Shown in pieces: positions 8,106 to 15,420 of a DNA stretch of 39,968 nt. The notes under the pieces are model-generated. The model was not told where the DNA came from and did no database searches. It worked only from the letters and a program-made list of their open reading frames with translations. This DNA is from 66-474 sp035695065 (GTDB lineage Bacteria; Pseudomonadota; Gammaproteobacteria; Xanthomonadales; Rhodanobacteraceae), in NCBI GenBank assembly GCA_035695065.1, contig DASSEW010000073.1, positions 1-39,968 of the forward strand, read 5' to 3'. Within the stretch, counting starts at the first letter, position 1. Each line of letters opens with the position of its first letter. The translations under genes were made by a program, and so were the position numbers.

Positions 8106-8930
8106 ATGAATCGCCGACCGCCCTCTTCCGGCCTGCACGAAGTTTCCGCCCTGCGGATGGAAGGCGCGCGGCGAGACGAGGCGCTGGATCGGGTCATCCA
8201 GGAGACGCCGGTGGCGATGCTTTACAACGGCATCTCCCACGCGGTGATGATGGCCACGCCCTGCGACCTGGAAGACTTCGCGCTGGGCTTTGCGCTGAGC
8301 GAGGGCGTGGTCGAGCGCGCAGGCGAGTTCGAACTGGTGGACTGCCTGCGCACCGCACACGGCATTTCCTTGCAGGCGCTTATCCCGCAGGCGCGGCTGG
8401 ACGCGCTGGAGCAGCGCAAGCGCAACCTCGCCGGCCGCAGCGGCTGCGGACTGTGCGGCGTGGAATCCCTGCAGGAAGCGGTGCGGCCCGTGCGGCGCGT
8501 CGAATCCGGTGCGCGCTTCGAAACGGCGATGATCCATCGGGGCCTGCGTGAACTTGCCGAGCGGCAGCCGTTGAACCACGCCAGCGGCGGCGTGCACGCG
8601 GCCGGCTACGTTCACGCGGGAGGGATCGTGGTGCGCGAGGACGTCGGCCGCCACAACGCGCTCGACAAACTGATCGGCGCACTGGCGCGGGAAACGGACG
8701 CGCGCGCTTCCACGGCATGGCGCAACGGCGACGGGTTGCTCGCGATCACTTCGCGCGCGTCCTACGAGATCGTGCACAAGGCCGCGAGTGCGGGCATCGC
8801 GGTGATCGCGGCGATCTCCGCGCCGACCTCGCTGGCGATCGAGCTGGCCGAGCGCGCCGGCATCACCCTGATCGGCTTCGCCCGCGGCGAGGGCATGAAC
8901 GTGTACACGCACCCGCAGCGGCTTCTGTAG
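8106..8930 (+). CDS. fdhD: Formate dehydrogenase accessory sulfurtransferase FdhD
   Basis: Moves sulfur from IscS to the molybdenum (bis-MGD) cofactor, an essential step for active formate dehydrogenase. The 274-aa product carries the family signatures: PCDLEDFALGFALSEGVV, the cysteine loop CGLCGVESL (the CxxC that carries the persulfide), GGVHAAGYV and VREDVGRHNALDKLIG, and a C-terminal FARGEGMNVYTHPQR. It lies five bases after the EamA gene, suggesting cotranscription. No formate dehydrogenase or moco gene is in the window, so it is an orphan here. Its stop TAG (8928-8930) is part of the GTAG head of an inverted repeat. Confidence 0.96.
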   Translation: MNRRPPSSGLHEVSALRMEGARRDEALDRVIQETPVAMLYNGISHAVMMATPCDLEDFALGFALSEGVVERAGEFELVDCLRTAHGISLQALIPQARLDALEQRKRNLAGRSGCGLCGVESLQEAVRPVRRVESGARFETAMIHRGLRELAERQPLNHASGGVHAAGYVHAGGIVVREDVGRHNALDKLIGALARETDARASTAWRNGDGLLAITSRASYEIVHKAASAGIAVIAAISAPTSLAIELAERAGITLIGFARGEGMNVYTHPQRLL

Positions 8931-9014
8931 GAGTGCCCCTGCGCGCGACGGGACGGGGTGCTTCCTTCGTAGCCAACGCCATCTTCATCCCGTCGCGCGC
9001 AGGCGCGCTCCCGC
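8927..9014. repeat. GTAGGAG-type inverted repeat pair
   Basis: Two copies of a GTAGGAGYGCSCCTGCGCGCGA-like unit face each other. The core arms 8938-8953 and 8988-9003 are exactly complementary over 16 bp, and the outer GGAG/CTCC arms pair with two mismatches. The GTAG head at 8927-8930 supplies the fdhD stop. The pair sits between convergent genes and may act as a two-way terminator. It is of the REP/BIME type but distinct from the GTAGGGCGG family below. Confidence 0.7.
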
Positions 9015-9025
9015 GCGTGACAGGC

Positions 9026-9133
9026 TCAGCTCCGCGCCGCCTTCTTCGCCTGCTTCTCGGCGCGCTTTTCCTTCAAGGTCTTTTCCGGCTTCTTCTTCGC
9101 TTCCTTTTTCTGCTTTTCCATGCCCTTGCTCAT
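9026..9133 (-). CDS. Small lysine-rich protein, 35 aa
   Basis: A 35-residue protein (MSKGMEKQKKEAKKKPEK... ending KKAARS) with about 40 percent lysine and almost no hydrophobic residues. It is preceded by a strong ribosome site (GAGGAG, eight bases before the ATG at 9131-9133). The same start context and an MSKG...KKKP..T.KEK..EK..KK pattern recur, from memory, in small conserved hypothetical proteins of proteobacteria. It is probably nucleic-acid or ribosome associated by charge alone; this is inference. It lies 163 bp downstream of the OsmC gene on the same strand. Confidence 0.75.
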   Translation of the reverse strand: MSKGMEKQKKEAKKKPEKTLKEKRAEKQAKKAARS

Positions 9134-9296
9134 GGTGTGCTCCTCAAGGCGTGATCGGCGCAACTCGGCCGCGCACGCAACTTGCGACGGCGCGCGCCAA
9201 AAAGCAAGCCCTTGAACCCCTGAAGAAACGCAGCGAGCGATGGCGACGTGTCGTTTTGAATCAGGCGCAACGCCGGAGCGCAGGTCATGCGGAGGT

Positions 9297-9719
9297 TCAA
9301 GCCAGCCGCGCATCCATGCTGATGCGCGCCTTCAGAACTTTCGAAACCGGACAACCCTGCTCGGCCTGCCGGGCGATGCGCTGGAAGGTCGCGTCATCCG
9401 TGGCGGGGATGCGTGCGACCACCTGCAGGTGCGAGCTTGAAATCTCGAAGCCCTCGCCGGCCTTGTCCAGCGACACGGTGGAAGTGGTCTCGATGGATTC
9501 CGGCTTGAGCCCCTCGTTGCCCAACAGCAGCGACAGCGCCATCGAGAAACAGGCCGCGTGCGCTGCAGCGATCAGTTCCTCCGGATTGGTGCCGGAGCCA
9601 CCCTCGAAGCGCGATCCCACCGAATAACCGGCGTCCTTCAACGCGCCGCTGGCAGTAGAGATCGAACCGCGGCCGTCCTTGAAGCCGCCCTTCCAGACCG
9701 CGGAACCTTTGCTTTGCAT
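9297..9719 (-). CDS. OsmC-family peroxiredoxin
   Basis: A 140-aa OsmC/Ohr-type thiol peroxidase that reduces organic hydroperoxides in the cytoplasm. The two redox cysteines sit in the expected contexts: AAHAACFSMALS (about residue 57) and AEQGCPVSKVLKA (about residue 124). The N-terminal SAVWKGGFKDGRGSISTASGAL and SRFEGGSGTNPEELIAAAH fit OsmC rather than Ohr. ATG 9717-9719 is chosen because AGGAG lies just upstream; longer frames to 9890 read through the divergent intergenic region. Divergent from the gluconokinase fusion gene. Confidence 0.92.
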   Translation of the reverse strand: MQSKGSAVWKGGFKDGRGSISTASGALKDAGYSVGSRFEGGSGTNPEELIAAAHAACFSMALSLLLGNEGLKPESIETTSTVSLDKAGEGFEISSSHLQVVARIPATDDATFQRIARQAEQGCPVSKVLKARISMDARLA

Positions 9720-9753
9720 GGCGTGCTCCTGGCGACATCGCCAACCAAGCCCG

Positions 9754-9759
9754 TAGACT
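9754..9759 (+). promoter_or_regulatory. TAGACT hexamer, possible -10 box
   Basis: TAGACT lies upstream of the gluconokinase-VOC gene. The same hexamer occurs 36 nt before two other plus-strand starts (27960-27965 and 34043-34048). It fits TAnnnT but has no clear -35 partner, so this is a weak promoter call. Confidence 0.25.
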
Positions 9760-9816
9760 GCGGATTCCGCGGTCAATGCGCCGTGAGCGCAACAGCGCCC
9801 GCCAACGAGTCTCCCC

Positions 9817-10803
9817 ATGCCCGACGTCGCTTCCCACGCCGACCACCCGATGCTGGTGATCATGGGCGTGTCCGGTTCCGGCAAGACCACGGTCGGGAGG
9901 GCGCTGGCCGCGCGGCTGGGATGGACCTACACGGAAGGCGACGACTTCCACCCGCAGGCGAACGTGGACAAGATGCGCACGGGCCAGCCGCTCGATGACG
10001 CCGATCGCCAGCCCTGGCTGTTCGCCATTGCAGACTGGATGGATGCGCAGGCAAGGGCGAACCGATCCGGCGTGATCGGCTGCTCCGCGCTGAAGCGCCG
10101 CTACCGCGACTTCCTGCGCGATGGCCGTGAGCAGGTGTGGTTCCTGTATCTGCGCGTGCCGCGCGAGGCGCTGCAGAAACGGGTCGAAACGCGCCACCAC
10201 GAATACATGCCCGCTTCGCTGCTGGACAGCCAGCTCGCCACCCTGGAGGAGCCTTCGGCCGACGAACCGCACGCCATCGCCGTCGACGCGGGCGATCGAG
10301 TGGATGCAACGGTCGACGCGCTGGTGCACCATCTGGCAACCAGGCGCCTGATCGAGGAGAACCGCATGACTTCGCCCGCCGGCCACACCGTCGCCACGGT
10401 CATTCCCAGCCTGCGCTATCGCGACGCGCCCGCCGCGATCGAATGGCTGTGCAAGGCGTTCGGTTTCGAGAAGCACGCGGTGTACGCGGAAGACGATATC
10501 GTGCATCACGCGCAGCTCGCGTTCGGCAACGGCATGGTGATGCTGGGCTCGACGGACAACCGGAGCGCCTGGGGCAAACGCATGGTCCAGCCGGATGAAA
10601 TCGGCGGCCGCCAGACGCAGGCCTGCTACGTGGTGGTGTCCGATTGCGCCGCGCATTACGCGCGCGCCAGGGCCGCGGGCGCGCAGATCGTGGATGAACT
10701 GGAAGCCAAGGATTACGGCGGCAGCGGTTATTCCTGCCGCGACCCCGAAGGCCACCTGTGGTCGTTCGGCGATTACGACCCCTGGGCGGATCACTCCGGA
10801 TGA
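9817..10803 (+). CDS. gntK: Gluconokinase fused to a VOC (glyoxalase-like) domain
   Basis: One open frame of 328 aa joins two complete domains. Residues 1-175 are a gluconokinase (ATP + D-gluconate to 6-phosphogluconate): P-loop GVSGSGKTT (17-25), EGDDFHP, CSALKRRYRD and LDSQLATLEEP are typical. Residues about 184-328 are a PhnB-like VOC domain (TVIPSLRYRDAPAAIEWLCKAFGF ... ACYVVVSDCAAHYARARAAGA ... GSGYSCRDPEGHLWSFGDY) of unknown substrate. A GAGGAG at 10354-10359 sits six bases before an in-frame ATG (10366), so the VOC part may also be made alone. The layout suggests two genes that lost the stop between them. The 3' end overlaps the next start by four bases (ATGA). Confidence 0.88.
   Translation: MPDVASHADHPMLVIMGVSGSGKTTVGRALAARLGWTYTEGDDFHPQANVDKMRTGQPLDDADRQPWLFAIADWMDAQARANRSGVIGCSALKRRYRDFLRDGREQVWFLYLRVPREALQKRVETRHHEYMPASLLDSQLATLEEPSADEPHAIAVDAGDRVDATVDALVHHLATRRLIEENRMTSPAGHTVATVIPSLRYRDAPAAIEWLCKAFGFEKHAVYAEDDIVHHAQLAFGNGMVMLGSTDNRSAWGKRMVQPDEIGGRQTQACYVVVSDCAAHYARARAAGAQIVDELEAKDYGGSGYSCRDPEGHLWSFGDYDPWADHSG
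10354..10368 (+). promoter_or_regulatory. Internal ribosome site and start for the VOC domain
   Basis: GAGGAG (10354-10359), a six-base spacer and ATG (10366-10368) lie in frame inside the fusion gene, exactly at the border between the two domains. A VOC-only product of 145 aa would result. The element is seen directly; its use is inference. Confidence 0.6.
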
Positions 10804-11648
10804 AGCCCTCCGATACGCCAATCGCCGACGAGCTCGCCGGCGCGCGCGCGCAAGACATCCGCGTCGGCATCGGCGGCTGGAACTTCGCGCCCTGGCGCGA
10901 CAACTTCTATCCGAAGGGATTGCCGCAGCGGCGCGAGCTGGAATTCGCCAGCCGGCGCGTGACATCGATCGAGATCAACAGCACCTTCTACCGCGCGCAG
11001 AAGGCGTCCGTGTACGCCAAGTGGCGCGACGAAACGCCGCCCGGTTTCGTGTTCTCGCTGAAGGCGCCGCGGCAGGTCGCGGAGGTGCGCAAGCTCGCGG
11101 GTGCGGGCGCACTGGTGCGCGGGTTCGTGTTCGGCGGACTGGATGCGTTCGAGGACAAGCTGGGTCCCATCGTCTGGCAGTTCCCGCCGTCGCGCACGTT
11201 CGAGCACGACGACTTCGCGGCGTTCCTGGATCTCCTGCCGCGCGAAACGAACGGCCGCGCCTTGAGGCACGTACTGGAGGTGCGGAACCGGAGTTTCCTC
11301 TGCACCGAATACCTGGAGCTTGCGCGCACGCACTGCTTTCCGAGTGTGTTCACCGATTCCGACGAGTACCCGGGCTTCGCCGACCTGACCGGCGATTTCG
11401 TGTACGCACGGCTGATGCGCAGCCGCGCATCCGAACCCGACGGTTACTCGGCGAAGGATCTGGACGCGTGGGCCGAACGTGCGCGGTTGTGGGCGAACGG
11501 TAGCGAACCGGATGACCTGCCTCGCGTGGAGCCACGGGCCGGGACGAATTCGTCCAGTCCGCGCGACGTGTTCCTGTATTTCATCAGCAGTGCCAAGGCG
11601 CGCAATCCCGCCGCGGCGATGGCGCTGCTGCAAAGGCTGTACGCATGA
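10800..11648 (+). CDS. DUF72 (YecE-family) protein
   Basis: A 282-aa member of the DUF72/YecE family, a TIM-barrel-like fold of unknown biochemical role. Family hallmarks seen: RVGIGGWNFAPWRDNFYP near the N-terminus, FASRRVTSIEINSTFYRAQ, FVFSLKAPRQV, WQFPPSRTFEHDDFAAFLDLLP, LEVRNRSF, and VYARLMRS in the C-terminal part. ATG 10800 overlaps the preceding TGA by four bases (ATGA), and its own stop overlaps the dacB start the same way. Translation of gntK-VOC, DUF72 and dacB is therefore likely coupled. Known members sit in varied operons, so context gives no clear role. Confidence 0.9.
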   Translation: MKPSDTPIADELAGARAQDIRVGIGGWNFAPWRDNFYPKGLPQRRELEFASRRVTSIEINSTFYRAQKASVYAKWRDETPPGFVFSLKAPRQVAEVRKLAGAGALVRGFVFGGLDAFEDKLGPIVWQFPPSRTFEHDDFAAFLDLLPRETNGRALRHVLEVRNRSFLCTEYLELARTHCFPSVFTDSDEYPGFADLTGDFVYARLMRSRASEPDGYSAKDLDAWAERARLWANGSEPDDLPRVEPRAGTNSSSPRDVFLYFISSAKARNPAAAMALLQRLYA

Positions 11649-13159
11649 AGCATTTTCTCGCCGCCCTGCTGGCCTCCTGCCTGCTCGCGGGCTGTGCTTC
11701 GGTTTCGGTGCACGGCAATGCATCGCTTGCCGAGCGCATCGATGCCTTCGTCGCGCAGCCGCGCTTCGCGCATGCGCACTTCGGGATCAGCGTGGTTTCG
11801 CTGGATACCGGCAGGACGCTCTACGCACACGATGCCGACAAGCTGTTCGTGCCGGCATCCAACGCGAAGTTGTATACGGCAGCGCTCGCGCTTTCGAACC
11901 TCGCCGACGCGCAAATCGGCACCACGCTGTATGCGGCGACCACCGCCCAAGCCGACGGCACCTCGAACGGTGATCTGGTCCTCTACGGCGGCGGCGATCC
12001 TTCGCTGGGTGATGCCAAGGTATCGCCGGATTGGGCCGATCGACTGGCGCAGGCCCTGGCCGACCAGGGCGTGCGCCGCGTGCACGGCGACCTGGTCGCG
12101 GACTCCACCTATTTCCAGGGTCCGCCTCTGGGCAGCGGCTGGGAAGCGGATGACCTGCAAGCCGGGTACGGCGCGCCTGCATCCGCGCTGAGCGTGCAGG
12201 AGAATGTCGCGCGCGTGCAGGTGACGCACGCGGACGATCGCTGCTGCGCGGTGGCCATCCAGCCGGACGATGCAGGACTGCGCGTGGTCAACCTGACGCG
12301 CGATGGAGATGACGGCCGCGACACGTTCGTTCTCTATCGCCCGCCCGGATCGGACATCCTGTACGCGAGCGGCAGCCTGCCGGCCGGCGTGCAGACGCGG
12401 ACGTTCACGGTTTCGGTGCCGGATCCCGCGCTGTTCGCGGGCAATCTCCTGCGCGATGCGCTGGCACGGCACGGCATCGCGCTCGACGGCCAGGTGCGCG
12501 CGCTGTACTGGCCGCACGCGACCTGGGAAATGGTCCACGAGGCCGGGATGCATGCCATCGCCCAGGTGCCCGCGCCGCCACTGCCGGACCTCATCCGCCA
12601 CATGCTGAAGGATTCCGACAATCTTTACGCGCAGGTCCTGCTGCAGCAGGTCGGTGTGCGCACCGCGTATACCCGGACCTGTGCGGATCGCGCCGAGCCG
12701 CCAATGACGAGCGAGGACTGGGGACTGTGCGCGATGCGCGCAATGCTCGCGCGCATCGGCATTCCCAACGACGATGCCACGTTCGAGGAAGGCAGCGGTT
12801 TGTCACGCAAGGACCTGGTCACGCCAGCCGCGACGACAAGGTTGCTTGCATGGGTCGCAAGGCAGCCGTTCGCGAATGTCTTCGAGACCGCGTTGCCGGT
12901 CGCCGGCGTGGACGGCACGCTGGAACATCGTTTCGTCGGTACGCCGGCGGCCAACGACCTGCGCGCCAAGACCGGCACGCTGACGCATGTGTATGCGCTG
13001 TCCGGCTACGTCACCGATGCCCGCGGCGAGCATCTTGCCTTCTCGCTGATGCTCGATCATTACCAGCGACCGGCCGATGCGCTCGGACGCAACATCCCGC
13101 CCTCGCCCACCGCGGACCTGGACGCGATCGCCACGATGATCGCCGGCGCTGTCCGCTGA
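11645..13159 (+). CDS. dacB: D-alanyl-D-alanine carboxypeptidase/endopeptidase (PBP4), lipoprotein
   Basis: Class C low-molecular-weight penicillin-binding protein that trims D-Ala from peptidoglycan stem peptides and cuts cross-links in the periplasm. The 504-aa product has the active-site triad SNAK (Ser72-Lys75), SDN (324-326) and KTG (442-444), in line with PBP4 and its large insertion between the first two motifs. The N-terminus MKHFLAALLASCLLAGC ends in a lipobox (LAGC, Cys17), so this form is probably a lipoprotein; classical E. coli DacB is soluble. It overlaps DUF72 by four bases. Three extra cysteines near residue 340-360 (RTCADRAEPPMTSEDWGLCAM) may form a disulfide. Confidence 0.93.
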   Translation: MKHFLAALLASCLLAGCASVSVHGNASLAERIDAFVAQPRFAHAHFGISVVSLDTGRTLYAHDADKLFVPASNAKLYTAALALSNLADAQIGTTLYAATTAQADGTSNGDLVLYGGGDPSLGDAKVSPDWADRLAQALADQGVRRVHGDLVADSTYFQGPPLGSGWEADDLQAGYGAPASALSVQENVARVQVTHADDRCCAVAIQPDDAGLRVVNLTRDGDDGRDTFVLYRPPGSDILYASGSLPAGVQTRTFTVSVPDPALFAGNLLRDALARHGIALDGQVRALYWPHATWEMVHEAGMHAIAQVPAPPLPDLIRHMLKDSDNLYAQVLLQQVGVRTAYTRTCADRAEPPMTSEDWGLCAMRAMLARIGIPNDDATFEEGSGLSRKDLVTPAATTRLLAWVARQPFANVFETALPVAGVDGTLEHRFVGTPAANDLRAKTGTLTHVYALSGYVTDARGEHLAFSLMLDHYQRPADALGRNIPPSPTADLDAIATMIAGAVR

Positions 13160-13248
13160 GCCGTCACACAAGCGGATCGGGCAATGACGGTTTGGCGGCA
13201 CGGCACATGCTGTTATGGTGTGCAGCTTTCCCGGCATTCGAGACGGCG

Positions 13249-14484
13249 ATGACATCGCGCACCGGATCGAGCGTGAGACTGGCGACCGCGCGGCGCTGGC
13301 ATGCCGGCCTGCAGCGCCTGCACGTGTTGCTGGGCGGGCGCTTCTGGTTCCCGCACGTGCCGCTGGCGATCCTGCTCGGCGTCGGCGGCATCGCATTGCT
13401 GGAGTGGGGCACCGGCGCGCACTGGCACCAACTCGCGCGCGAAATCGCGGCCGGCAACCTGCGCATCGCGCCACGCCTGCTGCCTCGGCTGCTGATCGGC
13501 GTCGGCATGCTGACCATGGCGCTGGGCTTGCTGCTGCGCTCGCGACTGGCCTGGAGCATGTCCCTGCTGCTGGCCGCGACAGCGGTGGTGAGCACCTTCT
13601 TCAACGGCGGCACGCACGAGGCGGTGTTGCTGGGCTATTTCGTGCTGCTGCTGGCGCTGTTGCTCACCGCATGGCGCCAGTTCGATCGTTCAAGCATCAC
13701 CGGCAGCACGCTGTTCGCGCTGACCTCGGTGATCATGCTGCTGCTTTACGCGACCTTCGGCGCCTATTACCTCGGCGCGGAGTTCAAGCCGGCGGTCACC
13801 GACCTGGTCACGGCGTTGTACTGGGGCATGGTCACCATGAGCACGGTCGGCTATGGCGACATCACCCCGCAGACACCCGAAGCCAAGCTGTTCACGGTTT
13901 CGGTGATCGTTCTGGGCGTGGCGGTGTTCGCCACTTCGCTGACCGCGGTGATCGCGCCGATGGTCAGCCGCAGCCTGCAGCGGATCGTCAACCGCAAGGG
14001 AGCACGCATGAAACGCGAAAACCATTTCGTGGTGATCGGCAACACGCCGCTCGCCTTCAACACCTGGCGCGAACTGGGCCGGCGCGGCATGCCGGTGACG
14101 CGCGTGTTCCGCACCGCTCCCGATTCGCCGATCGAAGGCGATCTGGTCACTGGCGATCCGGGCAGCGTGGACGTGTTGCGCGAGGCCGGCGCGCAGCACG
14201 CGCAGGCCGTGCTGGCCATGCTGGATGACGATTCCGAAAATGCATTCGTGGTGCTGGCCGTGCGCGAACTCGGCGGCAGCGCCCGCACGATCGCCGCGGT
14301 GAACGACGCGCGCCACCTCGCGCGGGTGAAACTCACCCAGCCGGACGTGGTGATCGCGCCGCAGGTGCTCGGCGGCGAACTGACCGCGATGCTGCTCGCC
14401 GGCGAGCAGGTCACGCCCGACTTCGTGATGAACCGCGTGTTCCAGCAGGAGCACGCCGCCGCTCCCGGCGGCAAGACGCGATGA
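13249..14484 (+). CDS. Kch-type potassium channel with RCK (TrkA-N) domain
   Basis: A 411-aa ion channel of the Kch group. About six membrane segments lie in residues 34-245. The selectivity filter TVGYGD (199-204) lies between the last two, and no arginine-rich voltage sensor is seen. A cytoplasmic RCK/TrkA-N domain follows (HFVVIGNTPLAFNTWREL onward, from about 258), which senses ligands or nucleotides and gates the pore. An in-frame ATG at 14008 with AAGGGAG five bases upstream could start a free RCK domain; such a product is known for E. coli Kch (internal Met240). Start ATG 13249 is preferred over 13207, with weak support either way. Starts 89 bp after dacB. Confidence 0.9.
   Translation: MTSRTGSSVRLATARRWHAGLQRLHVLLGGRFWFPHVPLAILLGVGGIALLEWGTGAHWHQLAREIAAGNLRIAPRLLPRLLIGVGMLTMALGLLLRSRLAWSMSLLLAATAVVSTFFNGGTHEAVLLGYFVLLLALLLTAWRQFDRSSITGSTLFALTSVIMLLLYATFGAYYLGAEFKPAVTDLVTALYWGMVTMSTVGYGDITPQTPEAKLFTVSVIVLGVAVFATSLTAVIAPMVSRSLQRIVNRKGARMKRENHFVVIGNTPLAFNTWRELGRRGMPVTRVFRTAPDSPIEGDLVTGDPGSVDVLREAGAQHAQAVLAMLDDDSENAFVVLAVRELGGSARTIAAVNDARHLARVKLTQPDVVIAPQVLGGELTAMLLAGEQVTPDFVMNRVFQQEHAAAPGGKTR
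13996..14010 (+). promoter_or_regulatory. Internal ribosome site for a free RCK domain
   Basis: AAGGGAG (13996-14002), a five-base spacer and ATG (14008-14010, codon 254) lie in frame at the junction between the channel pore and the RCK domain. This matches the position of the internal start described for E. coli Kch. Use here is inference. Confidence 0.55.
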
Positions 14485-14541
14485 GGCACCGGCTGTAAGT
14501 GGTTCGTGCCGGAGACGGTCTGTTGGGGAAGTTCACCACCG

Positions 14542-15276
14542 ATGATCGCCATGTCACGCCGTCCCTTCTGCTTCCGCCTTGCCGGTCTGATCGCGACGGC
14601 GGTTCTCGCCGCCTGCACACCCGCGCTGAGCGACGAGGCGCGCGCGGTGCCGCCGCCGAAGCTCGATGCTCCGCTCGCGCCGAAGCCCGGCACGCAAACG
14701 GCGGTGTTCGCCGGCGGCTGCTTCTGGGGCATGCAGTGGGTGTTCGAGCACGTGAAGGGCGTGACCAACGTGACCGCCGGCTACTCCGGCGGCGCGGCGG
14801 ACACGGCGCACTACGAGCGCGTCAGCGAAGGCGATACCGGCCATGCCGAGTCGGTGCAGGTGACGTTCGATCCATCCAAGGTCAGTTACGGTGAGTTGCT
14901 GCGGGTGTACTTCTCGGTTGCGACCGATCCGACCGAGTTGAACCGGCAGGGCCCGGACAGCGGCGCGCAGTACCGCGGCGCGATCTTCTACACCGGCCCG
15001 CAGCAGCAAGGGATCGCGCGGGCCTACATCGCGCAGCTCTCGTCGGAGAAGATCTACGCGGCGCCGATCGTCACGCAGGTGGTGCCGTTCAAGGCGTTCT
15101 ATCCGGCCGAGGACTACCACCAGGATTACGCGCGGCTCAATCCGGACGCGCCCTACATCGCGATCAACGATGCTCCCAAGGTGACGCGTTTAGCACAACT
15201 GCTGCCGGCCTTGTACCGTGCCCGGCCCATCGCGCATCGCGCTACCGCGTCCACCATCGGCGTGCAGGTTCTGTAG
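14542..15276 (+). CDS. msrA: Peptide methionine-S-sulfoxide reductase MsrA, lipoprotein form
   Basis: Reduces the S epimer of methionine sulfoxide in oxidised proteins. The catalytic motif GGCFWG is followed by GVTNVTAGYSGG, GHAESVQVTFDPSKVSYGELL and AEDYHQDY, all typical. Unlike cytoplasmic MsrA, the 244-aa product begins with a signal sequence ending in a lipobox (LAAC near residue 28). It is thus likely anchored in the envelope and acts in the periplasm. No cysteine follows the catalytic one, so a resolving Cys of the E. coli type is absent. The last 25 residues after LLPALYR are an unusual basic tail. Start 14542 has GGGGAAG about ten bases upstream; ATG 14551 is an alternative. A second MsrA is at 38612. 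Confidence 0.93.
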   Translation: MIAMSRRPFCFRLAGLIATAVLAACTPALSDEARAVPPPKLDAPLAPKPGTQTAVFAGGCFWGMQWVFEHVKGVTNVTAGYSGGAADTAHYERVSEGDTGHAESVQVTFDPSKVSYGELLRVYFSVATDPTELNRQGPDSGAQYRGAIFYTGPQQQGIARAYIAQLSSEKIYAAPIVTQVVPFKAFYPAEDYHQDYARLNPDAPYIAINDAPKVTRLAQLLPALYRARPIAHRATASTIGVQVL

Positions 15277-15420
15277 TCGGCAACTTGCCTTCGGGCGATA
15301 CGGAACCGGCACTGCCAGGCAGGTCACGCCGGCCACTCTCGTTGCGCGTTTTTGTTCAGCGCCTCGCCAGCCGCAGGATGTTGAAGTAGGGATGCTTCGG
15401 TCTGCTGCGGATCTTTGCTC

